The position numbers were made by a program, and so were the translations under genes. From Rhizobium sp. 2MFCol3.1 (GTDB lineage: Bacteria; Pseudomonadota; Alphaproteobacteria; Rhizobiales; Rhizobiaceae): DNA of 64,000 nucleotides. Of this stretch, positions 54,818 to 63,537 are shown one piece after another; position 1 is the first letter of the stretch; each line of letters begins with the position of its first letter. The stretch spans positions 124,001 to 188,000 of the forward strand of contig NZ_KB898353.1 in NCBI RefSeq assembly GCF_000377565.1, given 5' to 3'. The notes under the pieces were generated by a model. It did no database searches. It was not told the DNA's origin and was given only the letters and a program-made list of their open reading frames with translations.

Positions 54818-55251
54818 TGTTCAGCTCCCTTGGTGATATCGAAAATGGTGACGAGGACGAAGGCGCCCGCGAGGCCGAGATGTTCGAAGAAGGCGTTGGT
54901 CGCCATCATCCGCTCCAAGCCGGCGGGCAGTTCCCAGAAACGAAGCGCGATGAAGGTCGCGAAAACAGTGAAACCGGCGAGCGCGAGAGCGCCCATCCAG
55001 CGCAGCTTGCCCGACACGACCATGGCCGATGCGGTCAGTTCGAATGCGATGACAACGACGGCGAAGACGGACGCCGGGTGAAGACCGAAATGCTCCATCT
55101 CGGCGATCGCGCCGCCGAAATCGAAAATCTTGGTGAGCGGGCCCTGGATATAGGCGGCGCAAAGCGCAAGCAGAGCGGCGGTTCGCACGGCAGGCGCCGA
55201 AACGACATCGGCCAGAAGCCTGCGCGGTATTGAAGGAGAGTGGCTGGTCAT
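54814..55251 (-). CDS. DoxX-family membrane protein
   Basis: This 145-residue DoxX/SURF4-like protein has four membrane helices: AALLALCAAYIQGPLTKIFDFGG at residues 25-45, then AVVVIAFELTASAMVV, ALALAGFTVFATFIALRFW and a last helix near the C-terminus. DoxX proteins such as CatD of Bacillus subtilis are linked to quinone and thiol stress. It is the first gene of the DoxX-MFS unit, whose promoter carries AATTGC half-sites. Confidence 0.88.
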   Translation of the reverse strand: MTSHSPSIPRRLLADVVSAPAVRTAALLALCAAYIQGPLTKIFDFGGAIAEMEHFGLHPASVFAVVVIAFELTASAMVVSGKLRWMGALALAGFTVFATFIALRFWELPAGLERMMATNAFFEHLGLAGAFVLVTIFDITKGAEQ

Positions 55252-55361
55252 CGTTGCTCCTGCGATCTTGGCCGGTCGGTTCGAGCGGCGTTGTGTTCGT
55301 CTGATGGAGCCATATTGGCGGGAACCATTGCCGCCAACAATTGCATCAATAGTTTCGATTT

Positions 55362-55380
55362 AATTGCGCTATATGCAATT
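55362..55380. promoter_or_regulatory. Candidate LysR-type site upstream of doxX
   Basis: AATTGC-GCTATAT-GCAATT is a perfect 6-bp inverted repeat with a 7-base centre. Another half-site AATTGCAT lies at 55339-55346. Similar half-sites occur at 59640-59680 next to the LysR gene. Confidence 0.5.
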
Positions 55381-55412
55381 ATTCGTGGGAGCCTTCCACT
55401 CCTGCAAAATAA

Positions 55413-55442
55413 GCCTGGGCAGCGGTCTCCCGCTGCCCAGGC
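55413..55442 (-). terminator. Terminator of the amidohydrolase gene
   Basis: GCCTGGGCAGCGG (55413-55425) and CCGCTGCCCAGGC (55430-55442) form a perfect 13-bp stem with a 4-nt loop. Read on the minus strand it is followed by TTATTTTG, and it lies 30 bases after the amidohydrolase stop. Confidence 0.85.
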
Positions 55443-55471
55443 CGATACGTCGTTCGATTATCGCGTCAGCC

Positions 55472-57349
55472 TCAAACTGCCCAGCAGGAGCAGCCGAGTG
55501 CGCCGAAGAAGCCCTTGAGATCAGCGATCGGCAGCTTGGAGGTCCAGGCACCGGCATGGTCGTGGCCGTGGACGCCGCAGTCGCTGGCGCAGCCGCAGGT
55601 GGAGATGGCCGTGCGGCGCAGCGAGCGGGCGCCAGCGCCATCGGGCTCGCCCCAGGCGGCGTAGCCGCCGAACTTGCGCACCGGAGACCAGTCCGGCATG
55701 GCAGGCGGGATGTTGCTTTCGTCGTATTTGGCGAAGTCACCCGAGCCATAGACGATCTTGCCGCCAACCATCGTCAGATCGGAGGTGAGGAACGAGATCT
55801 CGTCCTCGGCGCAGGCGAAGAAGTCCTTGCTCGGCACGACAAGATCGGCGAACTGACCCTTCTCGATGCGGCCCTTCTTTCCCTCTTCGTTGGAGAACCA
55901 GGTGACCTTTTCCGTCCACATCCGAAGCGCCGTCTCGCGGTCGAGGCAATTGGCACGCGGATAAAGCTGCATGCCGCCGACCGTTTTGCCCGTCACCATC
56001 CAGGAGAGCGACACCCATGGATTATAGGAGGCGACGCGGGTGGCGTCGGTGCCGGCCGAGACGTTGACGCCCTTATCGAGCATGCGCTTGATCGGCGGCG
56101 TGGCTTCAGCGACGCCGTGGCCATAGCGCTCGACGAAATATTCGCCCTGATAGGCCATGCGGTGCTGCGTGGCGATGCCGCCGCCGAGTGCCGCGATGCG
56201 GTCGATCGAACGCTCGGAGATGGTCTCGGCGTGGTCGAAGAACCAGTTGAGGCCCTCCAGCGGAATGTCCTTGTTGACCTTCTCGAAGACATCGAGCGAA
56301 CGCGAGATGGTTTCGTCATAGGTGGCGTGCATGCGCCACGGCCACCGGTTTTCGGCCAGAACCCGAACGACTTCCTCGAGCTCGCCTTCCATCTCCGGCG
56401 CCATTTCCGGGCGCGGTTGGCGGAAGTCCTCGAAGTCGGCGGCGGAGAAGACCAGCATCTCGCCGGCGCCGTTGTGGCGGAAGTAGTCGTTGCCCTGCTT
56501 GTATTTGACCGAGGACGTCCAGTTGAGGAAATCCTCTTTCTCGGCCTTCGGCTTCTGCGTGAAGAGGTTATAGGCAAGTCGAACGGTCAGCTGGTTTTCG
56601 TCGGAGAGCTTCTGAATGACCTCGTAATCATCGGGATAGTTCTGGTTGCCGCCGCCGGCATCGATCACGCCGGTTACACCGAGACGATTGAGCTCGCGCA
56701 TGAAGTGGCGGGTGGAATTGACCTGGTAGTCGAAGGGCAGCTTCGGGCCTTTCGCCAGCGTCGAGTAGAGAATACCGGCGTTCGGCTTGGCAAGCAGCAT
56801 GCCGGTCGGGTTGCCGTTCGCGTCGCGGGTGATCTCGCCGCCGGGCGGGTTGGGCGTGTCGCGGGTGTAACCGACCGCTCTCAGAGCAGCGCCGTTCAGA
56901 AGCGCGCGGTCATAGAGATGGAGAAGGAAGACGGGAGTATCCGGCGCGACCGCATTGATCTCCTCGATCGTCGGCAGGCGCTTTTCGGCGAACTGGTGTT
57001 CGGTGAAGCCGCCGACGACGCGGACCCATTGCGGGGCCGGCGTGATCGCCACCTGGCGCTTCAGCATGTCCATGGCATCCGCCAGCGAACGAACGCCGTC
57101 CCAGCGCAGTTCCATATTGTAGTTCAGGCCACCGCGCACGACGTGGGTGTGGTTGTCGATCAGGCCGGGTAGGACGCGCTTGCCCTTGAGGTCGACGATC
57201 TTGGTGTCCGGACCGGCGAGCGCGATGATCTCGGCATCGGTGCCGACTTCGAGAAAGGCACCGTCCTTGATGGCGACGGCGCTGGCGGTTGGGTTGGTGC
57301 GATCGAGCGTGGTGATCAAACCGTGGTGGAGGATGAGGTCGGCGAACAT
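55472..57349 (-). CDS. YtcJ-like amidohydrolase with Cys/His-rich tail
   Basis: This 625-residue metal-dependent amidohydrolase starts FADLILHHGLITTLDRTNPTA in pattern, then has GKRVLPGLIDNHTHVVRGG with the HxH metal ligands near residue 70, FDHAETISERSIDRIA and the SAGTDATRVASYNPW segment with the catalytic Asp near 445. The ATG at 57349 follows AGGAGC. The last 45 residues hold several Cys and His (STCGCASDCGVHGHDHAG, then GALGCSCWAV), an unusual end that may bind metal. It is the last gene of the dioxygenase operon. Confidence 0.9.
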   Translation of the reverse strand: MFADLILHHGLITTLDRTNPTASAVAIKDGAFLEVGTDAEIIALAGPDTKIVDLKGKRVLPGLIDNHTHVVRGGLNYNMELRWDGVRSLADAMDMLKRQVAITPAPQWVRVVGGFTEHQFAEKRLPTIEEINAVAPDTPVFLLHLYDRALLNGAALRAVGYTRDTPNPPGGEITRDANGNPTGMLLAKPNAGILYSTLAKGPKLPFDYQVNSTRHFMRELNRLGVTGVIDAGGGNQNYPDDYEVIQKLSDENQLTVRLAYNLFTQKPKAEKEDFLNWTSSVKYKQGNDYFRHNGAGEMLVFSAADFEDFRQPRPEMAPEMEGELEEVVRVLAENRWPWRMHATYDETISRSLDVFEKVNKDIPLEGLNWFFDHAETISERSIDRIAALGGGIATQHRMAYQGEYFVERYGHGVAEATPPIKRMLDKGVNVSAGTDATRVASYNPWVSLSWMVTGKTVGGMQLYPRANCLDRETALRMWTEKVTWFSNEEGKKGRIEKGQFADLVVPSKDFFACAEDEISFLTSDLTMVGGKIVYGSGDFAKYDESNIPPAMPDWSPVRKFGGYAAWGEPDGAGARSLRRTAISTCGCASDCGVHGHDHAGAWTSKLPIADLKGFFGALGCSCWAV

Positions 57350-57448
57350 GGGAAATGCTCCTGGCTTCATTATTAAGATTGATTTCAACGCTTTGCGCCG
57401 GGATTGGCTGGGCTGGGCCCCACCGCAAGCGAATCTCCTCTTGGCGCC

Positions 57449-57736
57449 TCAGCTATCAGACTTGTGCTGATCTTGGCGAGACACGACGACGTCATTGCGG
57501 CTCTCGCCCTTTGGCATATGGCCGAACATGTGCGGCTTGATCTGGTTGATCCACGACACCGCCGCCGGCTCCTTGGCGATCAGCGTCTTGGCAAAGGGAA
57601 TGAGCTGTTCGCCAACCAGAATGCCGAGCAGGCCGACAAGGGCCACGATCGGTGGCGCGGGAGAGCGAACATTGAGCAGGCTGTAGACGATACCGACCAG
57701 AAGACCGGCGCCGATGGAAAGAAGGTAGAGTTTCAT
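57449..57736 (-). CDS. XapX-domain small membrane protein
   Basis: The 95-residue protein starts MKLYLLSIGAGLLVGIVYSLLNVRSPAPPIVALVGLLG in pattern, the XapX domain: two membrane helices joined by VRSPAPP. The C-terminal half is a soluble tail (WINQIKPHMFGHMPKGESRND). The ATG at 57736 follows GAGGA; a longer frame to 57775 lies within the intergenic hairpin. XapX proteins have no known activity, but they often accompany amidohydrolase and hydrolase genes as here. Confidence 0.88.
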   Translation of the reverse strand: MKLYLLSIGAGLLVGIVYSLLNVRSPAPPIVALVGLLGILVGEQLIPFAKTLIAKEPAAVSWINQIKPHMFGHMPKGESRNDVVVSRQDQHKSDS

Positions 57737-57762
57737 GGGGGCATCCTCGACTGTGAATGAAA

Positions 57763-57802
57763 GCCGCTTCCGCATCTGGACATTCGATCCTGCGGAAGCG
57801 GC
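57763..57802 (-). repeat. Intercistronic hairpin upstream of the XapX gene
   Basis: GCCGCTTCCGCA (57763-57774) and TGCGGAAGCGGC (57791-57802) form a perfect 12-bp stem with a 16-nt loop between the hydrolase stop and the XapX start. Confidence 0.6.
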
Positions 57803-57814
57803 GATGACGGGTGA

Positions 57815-58504
57815 TTACTTGGCCGGGTTAGGGCCGATGCGCTTGCCGTGGCTGACGCGCTCTTCGCCGCCGTGGACATGCGTGACCGCATAGTCGATGC
57901 CCATGCCGTAGGCGCCGGAATGTTCCTTCACCAGCGAGGTGACGGCGTTGTAGGTTTCCTTGCGGGCCCAGTCGCGCTGCCATTCGAGCATGACCTGCTG
58001 CCAGGTAACGGGGATGACGCCGGCCTGTACCATGCGGTCCATCGCATATTTGTGGGCGTCGACCGAGGTGCCGCCGGATGCGTCGGCGACCATGTAGATT
58101 TCGTAGTCGGGAACATCATGAAGGGCGGAGAGCGCGAAGGTGGTGTTGCACACTTCCGTCCAGAGGCCGGAGACGACGATCTTCTTGCGGCCGCCGGCGG
58201 CGTTCTTGGCAAGGGCGTCACGAACGTTCTGGTCGTCCCAGGAGTTCATCGAGGTGCGCTCCAGAATGTCGTTCTCGGGGAAGACGCCGAGCAGTTCCGG
58301 GAAGGTATTGCCGGAGAAGCTTTCCGTCTCGACCGTGGTGATCGTGGTCGGGATGTTGAAGATCTTGGCCGCCTTGGCGAGACCGACGACATTGTTCTTC
58401 AGCGTCTGGCGATCGATCGACTGGACACCGAAAGCCATCTGCGGCTGCTGGTCGATGAAGATGAGCTGGCTGTTTGCAGGGGTCAGAACTTCGAGCTTGG
58501 ACAT
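57815..58504 (-). CDS. Isochorismatase-like (YcaC-type) hydrolase
   Basis: This is a 229-residue cysteine hydrolase of the isochorismatase superfamily. The catalytic set is Asp18 (IFIDQQPQ), Arg83 at the basic position and Cys119 (GLWTEVCNTT), as in YcaC. GGAG precedes the ATG. The substrate of YcaC proteins is unproven. It is the second gene of the operon headed by the VOC dioxygenase. Confidence 0.91.
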   Translation of the reverse strand: MSKLEVLTPANSQLIFIDQQPQMAFGVQSIDRQTLKNNVVGLAKAAKIFNIPTTITTVETESFSGNTFPELLGVFPENDILERTSMNSWDDQNVRDALAKNAAGGRKKIVVSGLWTEVCNTTFALSALHDVPDYEIYMVADASGGTSVDAHKYAMDRMVQAGVIPVTWQQVMLEWQRDWARKETYNAVTSLVKEHSGAYGMGIDYAVTHVHGGEERVSHGKRIGPNPAK

Positions 58505-58572
58505 TTGATTTCTCCGTTTAGGTTTTGATTGCCGATCTGGCGCTTAAGGATTGGGGATGCCTCCGGCGGTCG

Positions 58573-58643
58573 GCTGCCTGCCTCAGGCAGCCGTTCGAAG
58601 GCGGAAATTGTTGGTGTTAGAGGTGCACGGCAGTTTGCCGTGC
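58573..58643 (-). repeat. Two hairpins between dioxygenase and hydrolase genes
   Basis: GCACGGC-AGTTT-GCCGTGC (58625-58643) lies directly after the dioxygenase stop. GGCTGCCTG-CCT-CAGGCAGCC (58573-58593) lies further downstream. Both are perfect stems without T-runs, so they may give partial termination or mRNA protection. Confidence 0.55.
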
Positions 58644-58647
58644 GGGG

Positions 58648-59580
58648 TTATGCTGCGAGCGGAACGAGGTTCTCTTCGATCTGGCCGCGGTAGGCTTCAT
58701 ACCGGGTCGGCAGCTTCAAGGCTTCGCCGAGGTGCGCGGTATCTTCGTCACGGTCGAAACCAGGCTCGTTGGTTGCGATTTCGAACAGGATCCCGCCCGG
58801 CGTTCTGAAGTAGATCGCCCAGAAGTAATCGCGGTCGATAACCGGCGTCACCTGATAGCCCGTGTCCATCAAGGCCTTGCGCACTTCGAGCTGCTTCTCA
58901 CGGTTCTCGACGGCAAAGGCGATGTGGTGGACAGAGCCGGCGCCCTGGCGGGCAAAAGGCGTTTTCGGCAGCGACGCGATGTCGATGGTGTCGGCACCAT
59001 TGCCACCGGGAATGATGAACCGCGTGACATCACCTTCGACCTCGGCGCGCTCATAGCCCATGAACTGCAGCAATTCCGATGTGGCGGCGGTGTCGTGCAG
59101 GTCGAAGCGCGCACCGGAGAAGCCGCGGATCGCATTGTCTTCCGAGATGCCGTCGGCAAGCCATGGGGCGCGGACGTCTTCGGCGGTTTCGATCAGCGCC
59201 AGTCCGTCGCCATCAGGGCCGGCGAAGCGCAGGTGATTGGCGCCGAAGACCGTGTCGGTCTTCAGACCGACGACACCCTGGGCCGTCAGGCGATCTTTCC
59301 AGAAAGCCAGCGATCCCTTCGGGATGGAGAACTGCGTCTCGCTGACTTCACCGACACCGGGGCGGCCGGTCATCATGTGCGGGAAAGGAAAGTAGGTCAT
59401 GACCGTGCCGGGCGTGCCGTTTTCATCGCCATAGTAGAGGTGGTAGACGCTCGGGTCGTCGAAGTTGACGGTCTTCTTGACGCGGCGCAGGCCGAGTGCG
59501 TTTGTGAAGAACCGGTTATTCTGCTGGGCATCCGACGCCATCGAAGTGACGTGGTGCAGTCCCTTGATATCCTTGATCAT
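58648..59580 (-). CDS. VOC-family ring-cleaving dioxygenase (MhqO-like)
   Basis: This 310-residue protein has two glyoxalase/VOC modules. The first begins IKGLHHVTSMASDAQQN and includes YHLYYGDENGTPGTVMTYFPFP. The second includes RFDLHDTAATSELLQFMGYE, VHHIAFAVEN and the metal-binding Glu segment RTPGGILFEIATNEPGF near residue 270. This is the MhqO/YdfO group linked to hydroquinone and catechol stress. The ATG at 59580 was chosen because the upstream frame crosses the promoter. It heads the minus-strand operon and is divergent from the LysR gene. Confidence 0.92.
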   Translation of the reverse strand: MIKDIKGLHHVTSMASDAQQNNRFFTNALGLRRVKKTVNFDDPSVYHLYYGDENGTPGTVMTYFPFPHMMTGRPGVGEVSETQFSIPKGSLAFWKDRLTAQGVVGLKTDTVFGANHLRFAGPDGDGLALIETAEDVRAPWLADGISEDNAIRGFSGARFDLHDTAATSELLQFMGYERAEVEGDVTRFIIPGGNGADTIDIASLPKTPFARQGAGSVHHIAFAVENREKQLEVRKALMDTGYQVTPVIDRDYFWAIYFRTPGGILFEIATNEPGFDRDEDTAHLGEALKLPTRYEAYRGQIEENLVPLAA

Positions 59581-59639
59581 GGCCGTTGCCTTTCTCTGTG
59601 GGCGTTGCCGTTTCGATGACCAGAGATGTAACCGGGTTG

Positions 59640-59680
59640 ATTGCATTGCGGAATTGCAATATTCCTGTCGAATGAATTGC
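59640..59680. promoter_or_regulatory. Candidate LysR operator in the divergent promoter
   Basis: ATTGCA-N9-TGCAAT (59640-59660) fits the T-N11-A LysR box, and another AATTGC lies at 59675-59680. The region is only 119 bases between the dioxygenase and LysR starts, so it should control both. Confidence 0.55.
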
Positions 59681-59699
59681 GATTTTTGAAATAATTGAG

Positions 59700-60599
59700 A
59701 TGAACGACTATAAAGCCCTGAAAACCTTCCTGCTCGCCGCCGAAAAGCGCAACTTCGCCCAGGTCGCTCGCGAGCTCGACATGACACCCGCCGCCGTCAC
59801 CCGCGCGATCGCGGCACTCGAGGACGATCTCGGTGTCCAGCTCTTCGTGCGCACCACGCGCCAGGTATCGCTGACCACTGACGGCGCCGTCTTCGCGGCG
59901 CAGATCCAGCCGGCGGTCGAAGCGCTTGAGAACGCGCGCAAGGACGTCAAGAACGCCCACAAATCCGACCAGGGGCGGCTGCGGATCAGCGCGCCGACCT
60001 GGCTCGGAAAGACGATCCTCACGCCGATTCTCTCAGGCTTCCGCGAGCGCTATCCGAAGATGAGCTTCGAGGTTTCGCTGTCGGACGGCTTGGTCAACAT
60101 CATCGACGACGACTACGATCTCGCGATCCGCATTTCATCCGCGCCTTCGGACAAGTTCACCATCTGGCGCAAGATCAGGGCGGTCCCGAGGATCCTGGTG
60201 GCGGCGCCGGGCAGCCGCTTCACGGAGATGCAGCATCCGAACGAACTGACGCCCGACGATTGCCTCGCCTATAGCGGCGAGAGCCGGCGGGAGACGTGGG
60301 CGCTGTCGGACGGCGGATCGAGCATATCAATCTCGGCCGGACGCGCGTTCAGCGCCAACAATGGCGAAGTGCTCGCCGATATGGCGGCCGATGGCGTCGG
60401 TGTCGCAATGCTGCCGGGCTTTCACATCGCTGAGCATATCCGCACCGGCCGGCTGGTTCACGTGCTGCCGGGCTGGGCGCCGCCGGAGCTTTGGCTGACG
60501 CTCTACTACCCGCCCTATCAGACGCTTCCGCCGCGTATCGCCACATTCTCGAAGTTTTTCGAAGAGCAGTTGCCGGCCCATATGGTCATGCTCGATTGA
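59700..60599 (+). CDS. LysR-family transcriptional regulator
   Basis: The 299-residue regulator has the helix-turn-helix YKALKTFLLAAEKRNFAQVARELDMTPAAVTRAIAALEDDL (in part) at the N-terminus and a CrgA-type effector domain (QGRLRISAPTWLGKTILTPIL, then YDLAIRISSAPSDKFTIWRKI). It diverges from the ring-cleaving dioxygenase operon, which it probably activates in response to an aromatic or quinone ligand. Similar half-sites upstream of doxX suggest a second target. Confidence 0.93.
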   Translation: MNDYKALKTFLLAAEKRNFAQVARELDMTPAAVTRAIAALEDDLGVQLFVRTTRQVSLTTDGAVFAAQIQPAVEALENARKDVKNAHKSDQGRLRISAPTWLGKTILTPILSGFRERYPKMSFEVSLSDGLVNIIDDDYDLAIRISSAPSDKFTIWRKIRAVPRILVAAPGSRFTEMQHPNELTPDDCLAYSGESRRETWALSDGGSSISISAGRAFSANNGEVLADMAADGVGVAMLPGFHIAEHIRTGRLVHVLPGWAPPELWLTLYYPPYQTLPPRIATFSKFFEEQLPAHMVMLD

Positions 60600-60774
60600 C
60601 CGTATGGCAATCGAGTTGTGATCTATCGCCGAAAGTCGGTTGAAAGCCGCCCAGTTGCGGCTATCTTCGCGCAATCGAAAAACGATTTTCACGCATGCTG
60701 CTCCAGACGATACCGGATGTCTTCGCGATCACCCACCTTCGGCGGCGGCATGCGCCAAGTGACTGGAGCCAAGC

Positions 60775-61959
60775 ATGACCTTCGACGCCCCTTCCCTTTC
60801 CGCCCTCGCCGATGAAGCAAAGGATTGGCGCCGGACGATCCACCAGCATCCCGAGCTGCTGTTCGACCTGCCGAAGACGGCGGCGCTGGTGACGGAAAAG
60901 CTCACAGAATTCGGCTGCGACGAGATCGTGACCGGCCTTGCCAAGACAGGCGTGGTCGCCGTCATCAACGGCAACAAGGGGCCGGGCCGCACGATCGCGC
61001 TGCGCTCCGATATGGACGCGCTGCCGATGTCCGAGCAGACCAACCTGCCTTATGCCTCGAAGGTGGAGAACATGATGCATGCCTGCGGCCATGACGGGCA
61101 CACCGCCATGCTGCTCGCGACCGCCAAGCAACTCGCGGAAAATCGCGATTTCGCCGGCAAGGTCGTGCTGATCTTCCAGCCGGCGGAAGAAGGCGGCGCC
61201 GGCGCGCGGGTGATGATCGAGGAAGGCGTGCTCGAGCGCTTCGGCATCGAGGAGGTCTATGGAATGCACAACCAGCCGGGCCTCGATATCGGCTCCTTCG
61301 CGATCCGCAGCGGCCCGATGATGGCCGGCGGCGACCGCTTCGTGATCACGATCAACGGCAAGGGCGGCCATGCCGCCTACCCGCACCTGTCGCACGACCC
61401 GGTGCTCGCAGGAGCCCAGATGATCGTGGCGCTGCAGGCGATCGCATCGCGCTTCACCAATCCGTTCGATCCCGTCGTTCTTTCGGTGACCTATCTCGAG
61501 GGCGGCAATGCCGGCGCGCTGAACGTCATCCCGGCCGCGATCCGCATCGGCGGAACCATCCGCACCATGAACGCCGACACCCGCAAGATGGTGGAAGGAC
61601 GGTTCCGCGAGGTCGTCTCCAGCACCGCGAAGTCCTTCGGCTCCGAGGCCGTGATCGACTGGCGCCCGGGCTATCCTGTCACGGTCAACGATCCGGCAAA
61701 GGCGAAGCTTGCGGCGAAGGCCGCCGCGGCAGTAGCCGGCGCGGAGAACGTCGATACCGACTGGCCGGCGACGATGGGCTCGGAAGACTTTTCCTACATG
61801 CTGGAAAAGCGCCCCGGCGCGCTCATCTGGCTCGGCAACGGCGACAGCGCCGATCTCCACAACCCCGCCTATGATTTCAACGACGGCGCCATCGTCCACG
61901 GTGTCCGCTACTGGCTGTCGCTGGTCGATCAGCGCCTGAACGGCGCGGCGGGAGAATGA
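60775..61959 (+). CDS. M20-family amidohydrolase (hippurate hydrolase-like)
   Basis: This 394-residue zinc or manganese amidohydrolase of the M20D group cleaves N-acyl amino acids. The metal-site motif HACGHDGHTAM has His102, Cys104 and His106; further ligands lie in QPAEEGGAGAR near residue 137 and in the C-terminal HNPAYDFND. The dimerisation lid domain (GKGGHAAYPHLSHDPV) is present. Its stop is 1 base before the Ldh2 start, so the two are co-translated; an amino acid released here could be oxidised or reduced by the next enzyme (inference). Confidence 0.94.
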   Translation: MTFDAPSLSALADEAKDWRRTIHQHPELLFDLPKTAALVTEKLTEFGCDEIVTGLAKTGVVAVINGNKGPGRTIALRSDMDALPMSEQTNLPYASKVENMMHACGHDGHTAMLLATAKQLAENRDFAGKVVLIFQPAEEGGAGARVMIEEGVLERFGIEEVYGMHNQPGLDIGSFAIRSGPMMAGGDRFVITINGKGGHAAYPHLSHDPVLAGAQMIVALQAIASRFTNPFDPVVLSVTYLEGGNAGALNVIPAAIRIGGTIRTMNADTRKMVEGRFREVVSSTAKSFGSEAVIDWRPGYPVTVNDPAKAKLAAKAAAAVAGAENVDTDWPATMGSEDFSYMLEKRPGALIWLGNGDSADLHNPAYDFNDGAIVHGVRYWLSLVDQRLNGAAGE

Positions 61960-61960
61960 G

Positions 61961-62977
61961 ATGAGCGACAACACTGTCCGTCTGAGCTATGCCGATCTCG
62001 TCTCCCTGCTCGAGCAGATTTTCGTCAAGAACGGCGTGTCCGAGCACAATGCCAAGATCCTTGCGGAAAATTGCGCAGGCTGCGAGCGTGACGGCTCACT
62101 TAGCCACGGCGTCTTTCGCATGCCGGGCTACGTCTCGTCGCTGAACAGCGGCTGGGTCGATGGCAAGGCAGTCGCCGAGATCGAGGATGTCGGGCCGGCC
62201 TTTGTGCGCGTCGATGCCAAGGGCGGCTTCACGCAGCCGGCGTTCTTCGCGGCCAAACCGCTGTTGATCGAGAAGGTCAAGACAAACGGCGTCGCGGTTC
62301 TCGCCATCCGGCGCTCGCATCATTTCAGCGCGCTATGGCCTGATGTCGAGCCGTTCGCCGAAGAGGGCTTCGTGGCCCTCAGCGTCGTCAACAGCATGGC
62401 CTGCGTTGTGCCGCATGGTGGCAAGAAGGCGGTGTTCGGCACCAACCCCGTTGCCTTCGCCTCGCCGCGCGCCGGTGCTGCTCCCTTCGTGTTCGATCAA
62501 GCCTCGTCGGCCATCGCCCATGGCGATGTGCAGATCGCCGCGCGCGCCGGCCATGAGCTGAAACCCGGCATGGGGGTCGACCGCGACGGCCAGCCAACCA
62601 ACGACCCGAAAGAAATCCTGGATGGCGGCGCGCTGCTTCCCTTCGGCGGACACAAGGGCAATTCGATCGCACTGATGGTCGAGATCCTCAGCGCCGCGCT
62701 CACCGGTGGCTATTTCTCCGGCGAGTTCGACTGGAGCGGCCACAAGGGCGCGCAGACACCCTATACGGGCCAGTTCTTCGTCGTCATCGATCCCGCGCGC
62801 GGCGGCAATGACGTGTTTGCCGAACGCGTTGCCGGCATCTGCGACCTCGTGCTGGAGGCCGGACAGGACCGGCTGCCCGGCGACCGCAGACATGTGACAC
62901 GCGCTAAGGCGGAGCGGGACGGCATCCCCTTGTCCTTGGAAACCTACGGAAAGCTCAAAGCGCTCGCCGAAGGGTGA
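61961..62977 (+). CDS. Ldh2/malate-lactate dehydrogenase family oxidoreductase
   Basis: This 338-residue NAD(P)-dependent enzyme of the non-Rossmann Ldh2 family includes malate/lactate dehydrogenases and delta1-piperideine-2-carboxylate reductases. Family features are GCERDGSLSHGVFRMPGY near residue 44, the catalytic-site RRSHHFSALW near 112, FGTNPVAFASPRAG near 155 and LLPFGGHKGNSIALMVEIL near 225. Pairing with an M20 amidohydrolase favours a keto-acid or cyclic imino-acid substrate, but this is not certain. Confidence 0.92.
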   Translation: MSDNTVRLSYADLVSLLEQIFVKNGVSEHNAKILAENCAGCERDGSLSHGVFRMPGYVSSLNSGWVDGKAVAEIEDVGPAFVRVDAKGGFTQPAFFAAKPLLIEKVKTNGVAVLAIRRSHHFSALWPDVEPFAEEGFVALSVVNSMACVVPHGGKKAVFGTNPVAFASPRAGAAPFVFDQASSAIAHGDVQIAARAGHELKPGMGVDRDGQPTNDPKEILDGGALLPFGGHKGNSIALMVEILSAALTGGYFSGEFDWSGHKGAQTPYTGQFFVVIDPARGGNDVFAERVAGICDLVLEAGQDRLPGDRRHVTRAKAERDGIPLSLETYGKLKALAEG

Positions 62978-63014
62978 AGTGCCATAACCGACCCGGGCGG
63001 ATGCCACCTATGCC

Positions 63015-63053
63015 GAAAGCCCCCGACATCGCCAAACGATCTCGGGGGCTTTC
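63015..63053. terminator. Terminator between convergent operon ends
   Basis: GAAAGCCCCCGA (63015-63026) and TCGGGGGCTTTC (63042-63053) form a perfect 12-bp stem with a 15-nt loop, 37 bases after the Ldh2 stop and before the convergent DoxX gene. Flanking A and T residues make two-way termination likely. Confidence 0.75.
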
Positions 63054-63093
63054 AATTTCAGAGGGCGCCTTCAGATGGCTGCCGCGGACAGGC

Positions 63094-63537
63094 TCAGCGC
63101 CCACTCTCCTCGCCTGCCTTGGCGAGACGAAGTGTCGGGCCTGAGGATGTGAGGCGAGCGACCAGTTCGTTCCTGGCAACGAACCAGAAGCCGCCGGCGA
63201 TTGCCATGTTCTTCAGAAAATTGACCGACTGCCCTGCCTGCTGCGCAGGTGCTGCCGCCCAGAACTGATGAAACATCAGCGCCGTCAGCACGGTATAGCC
63301 GGCAAGAAGGGTGCTGACGATCAGCAGATTGTAACCCGCTATGAAGACGATCGGCGCACCGAGCTCGAACGCGGTCACCAGATAGGCCATCAGCATCGGC
63401 ATCGGAAAGCCGAAATCGGTCAGGCGTACCGCGACCGCCGCGGGGTCCATCAGCTTGCCGACACCGCTGTAAAGGAAGAGAATTGATATCAGGATGCGAG
63501 CTGCCATGTCCATTCGACGAAGCGCTGCGGTGTTCAT
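63094..63537 (-). CDS. DoxX-family membrane protein
   Basis: This 147-residue DoxX protein has four helices: ILISILFLYSGVGKLMDP at residues 15-32 (the RILxSxxFxxxGxxKL family signature), YLVTAFELGAPIVFIAGY, LIVSTLLAGYTVLTALMF and FLKNMAIAGGFWFVA. It differs clearly from the DoxX copy at 54814-55251. It is transcribed alone from the AT-rich region to its right. Confidence 0.9.
   Translation of the reverse strand: MNTAALRRMDMAARILISILFLYSGVGKLMDPAAVAVRLTDFGFPMPMLMAYLVTAFELGAPIVFIAGYNLLIVSTLLAGYTVLTALMFHQFWAAAPAQQAGQSVNFLKNMAIAGGFWFVARNELVARLTSSGPTLRLAKAGEESGR

Noticed and set aside
53282..57172. Plus-strand long frames opposite the MFS and amidohydrolase genes
   Set aside because: Both mirror conserved minus-strand genes and lack any domain; they are codon-bias shadows.
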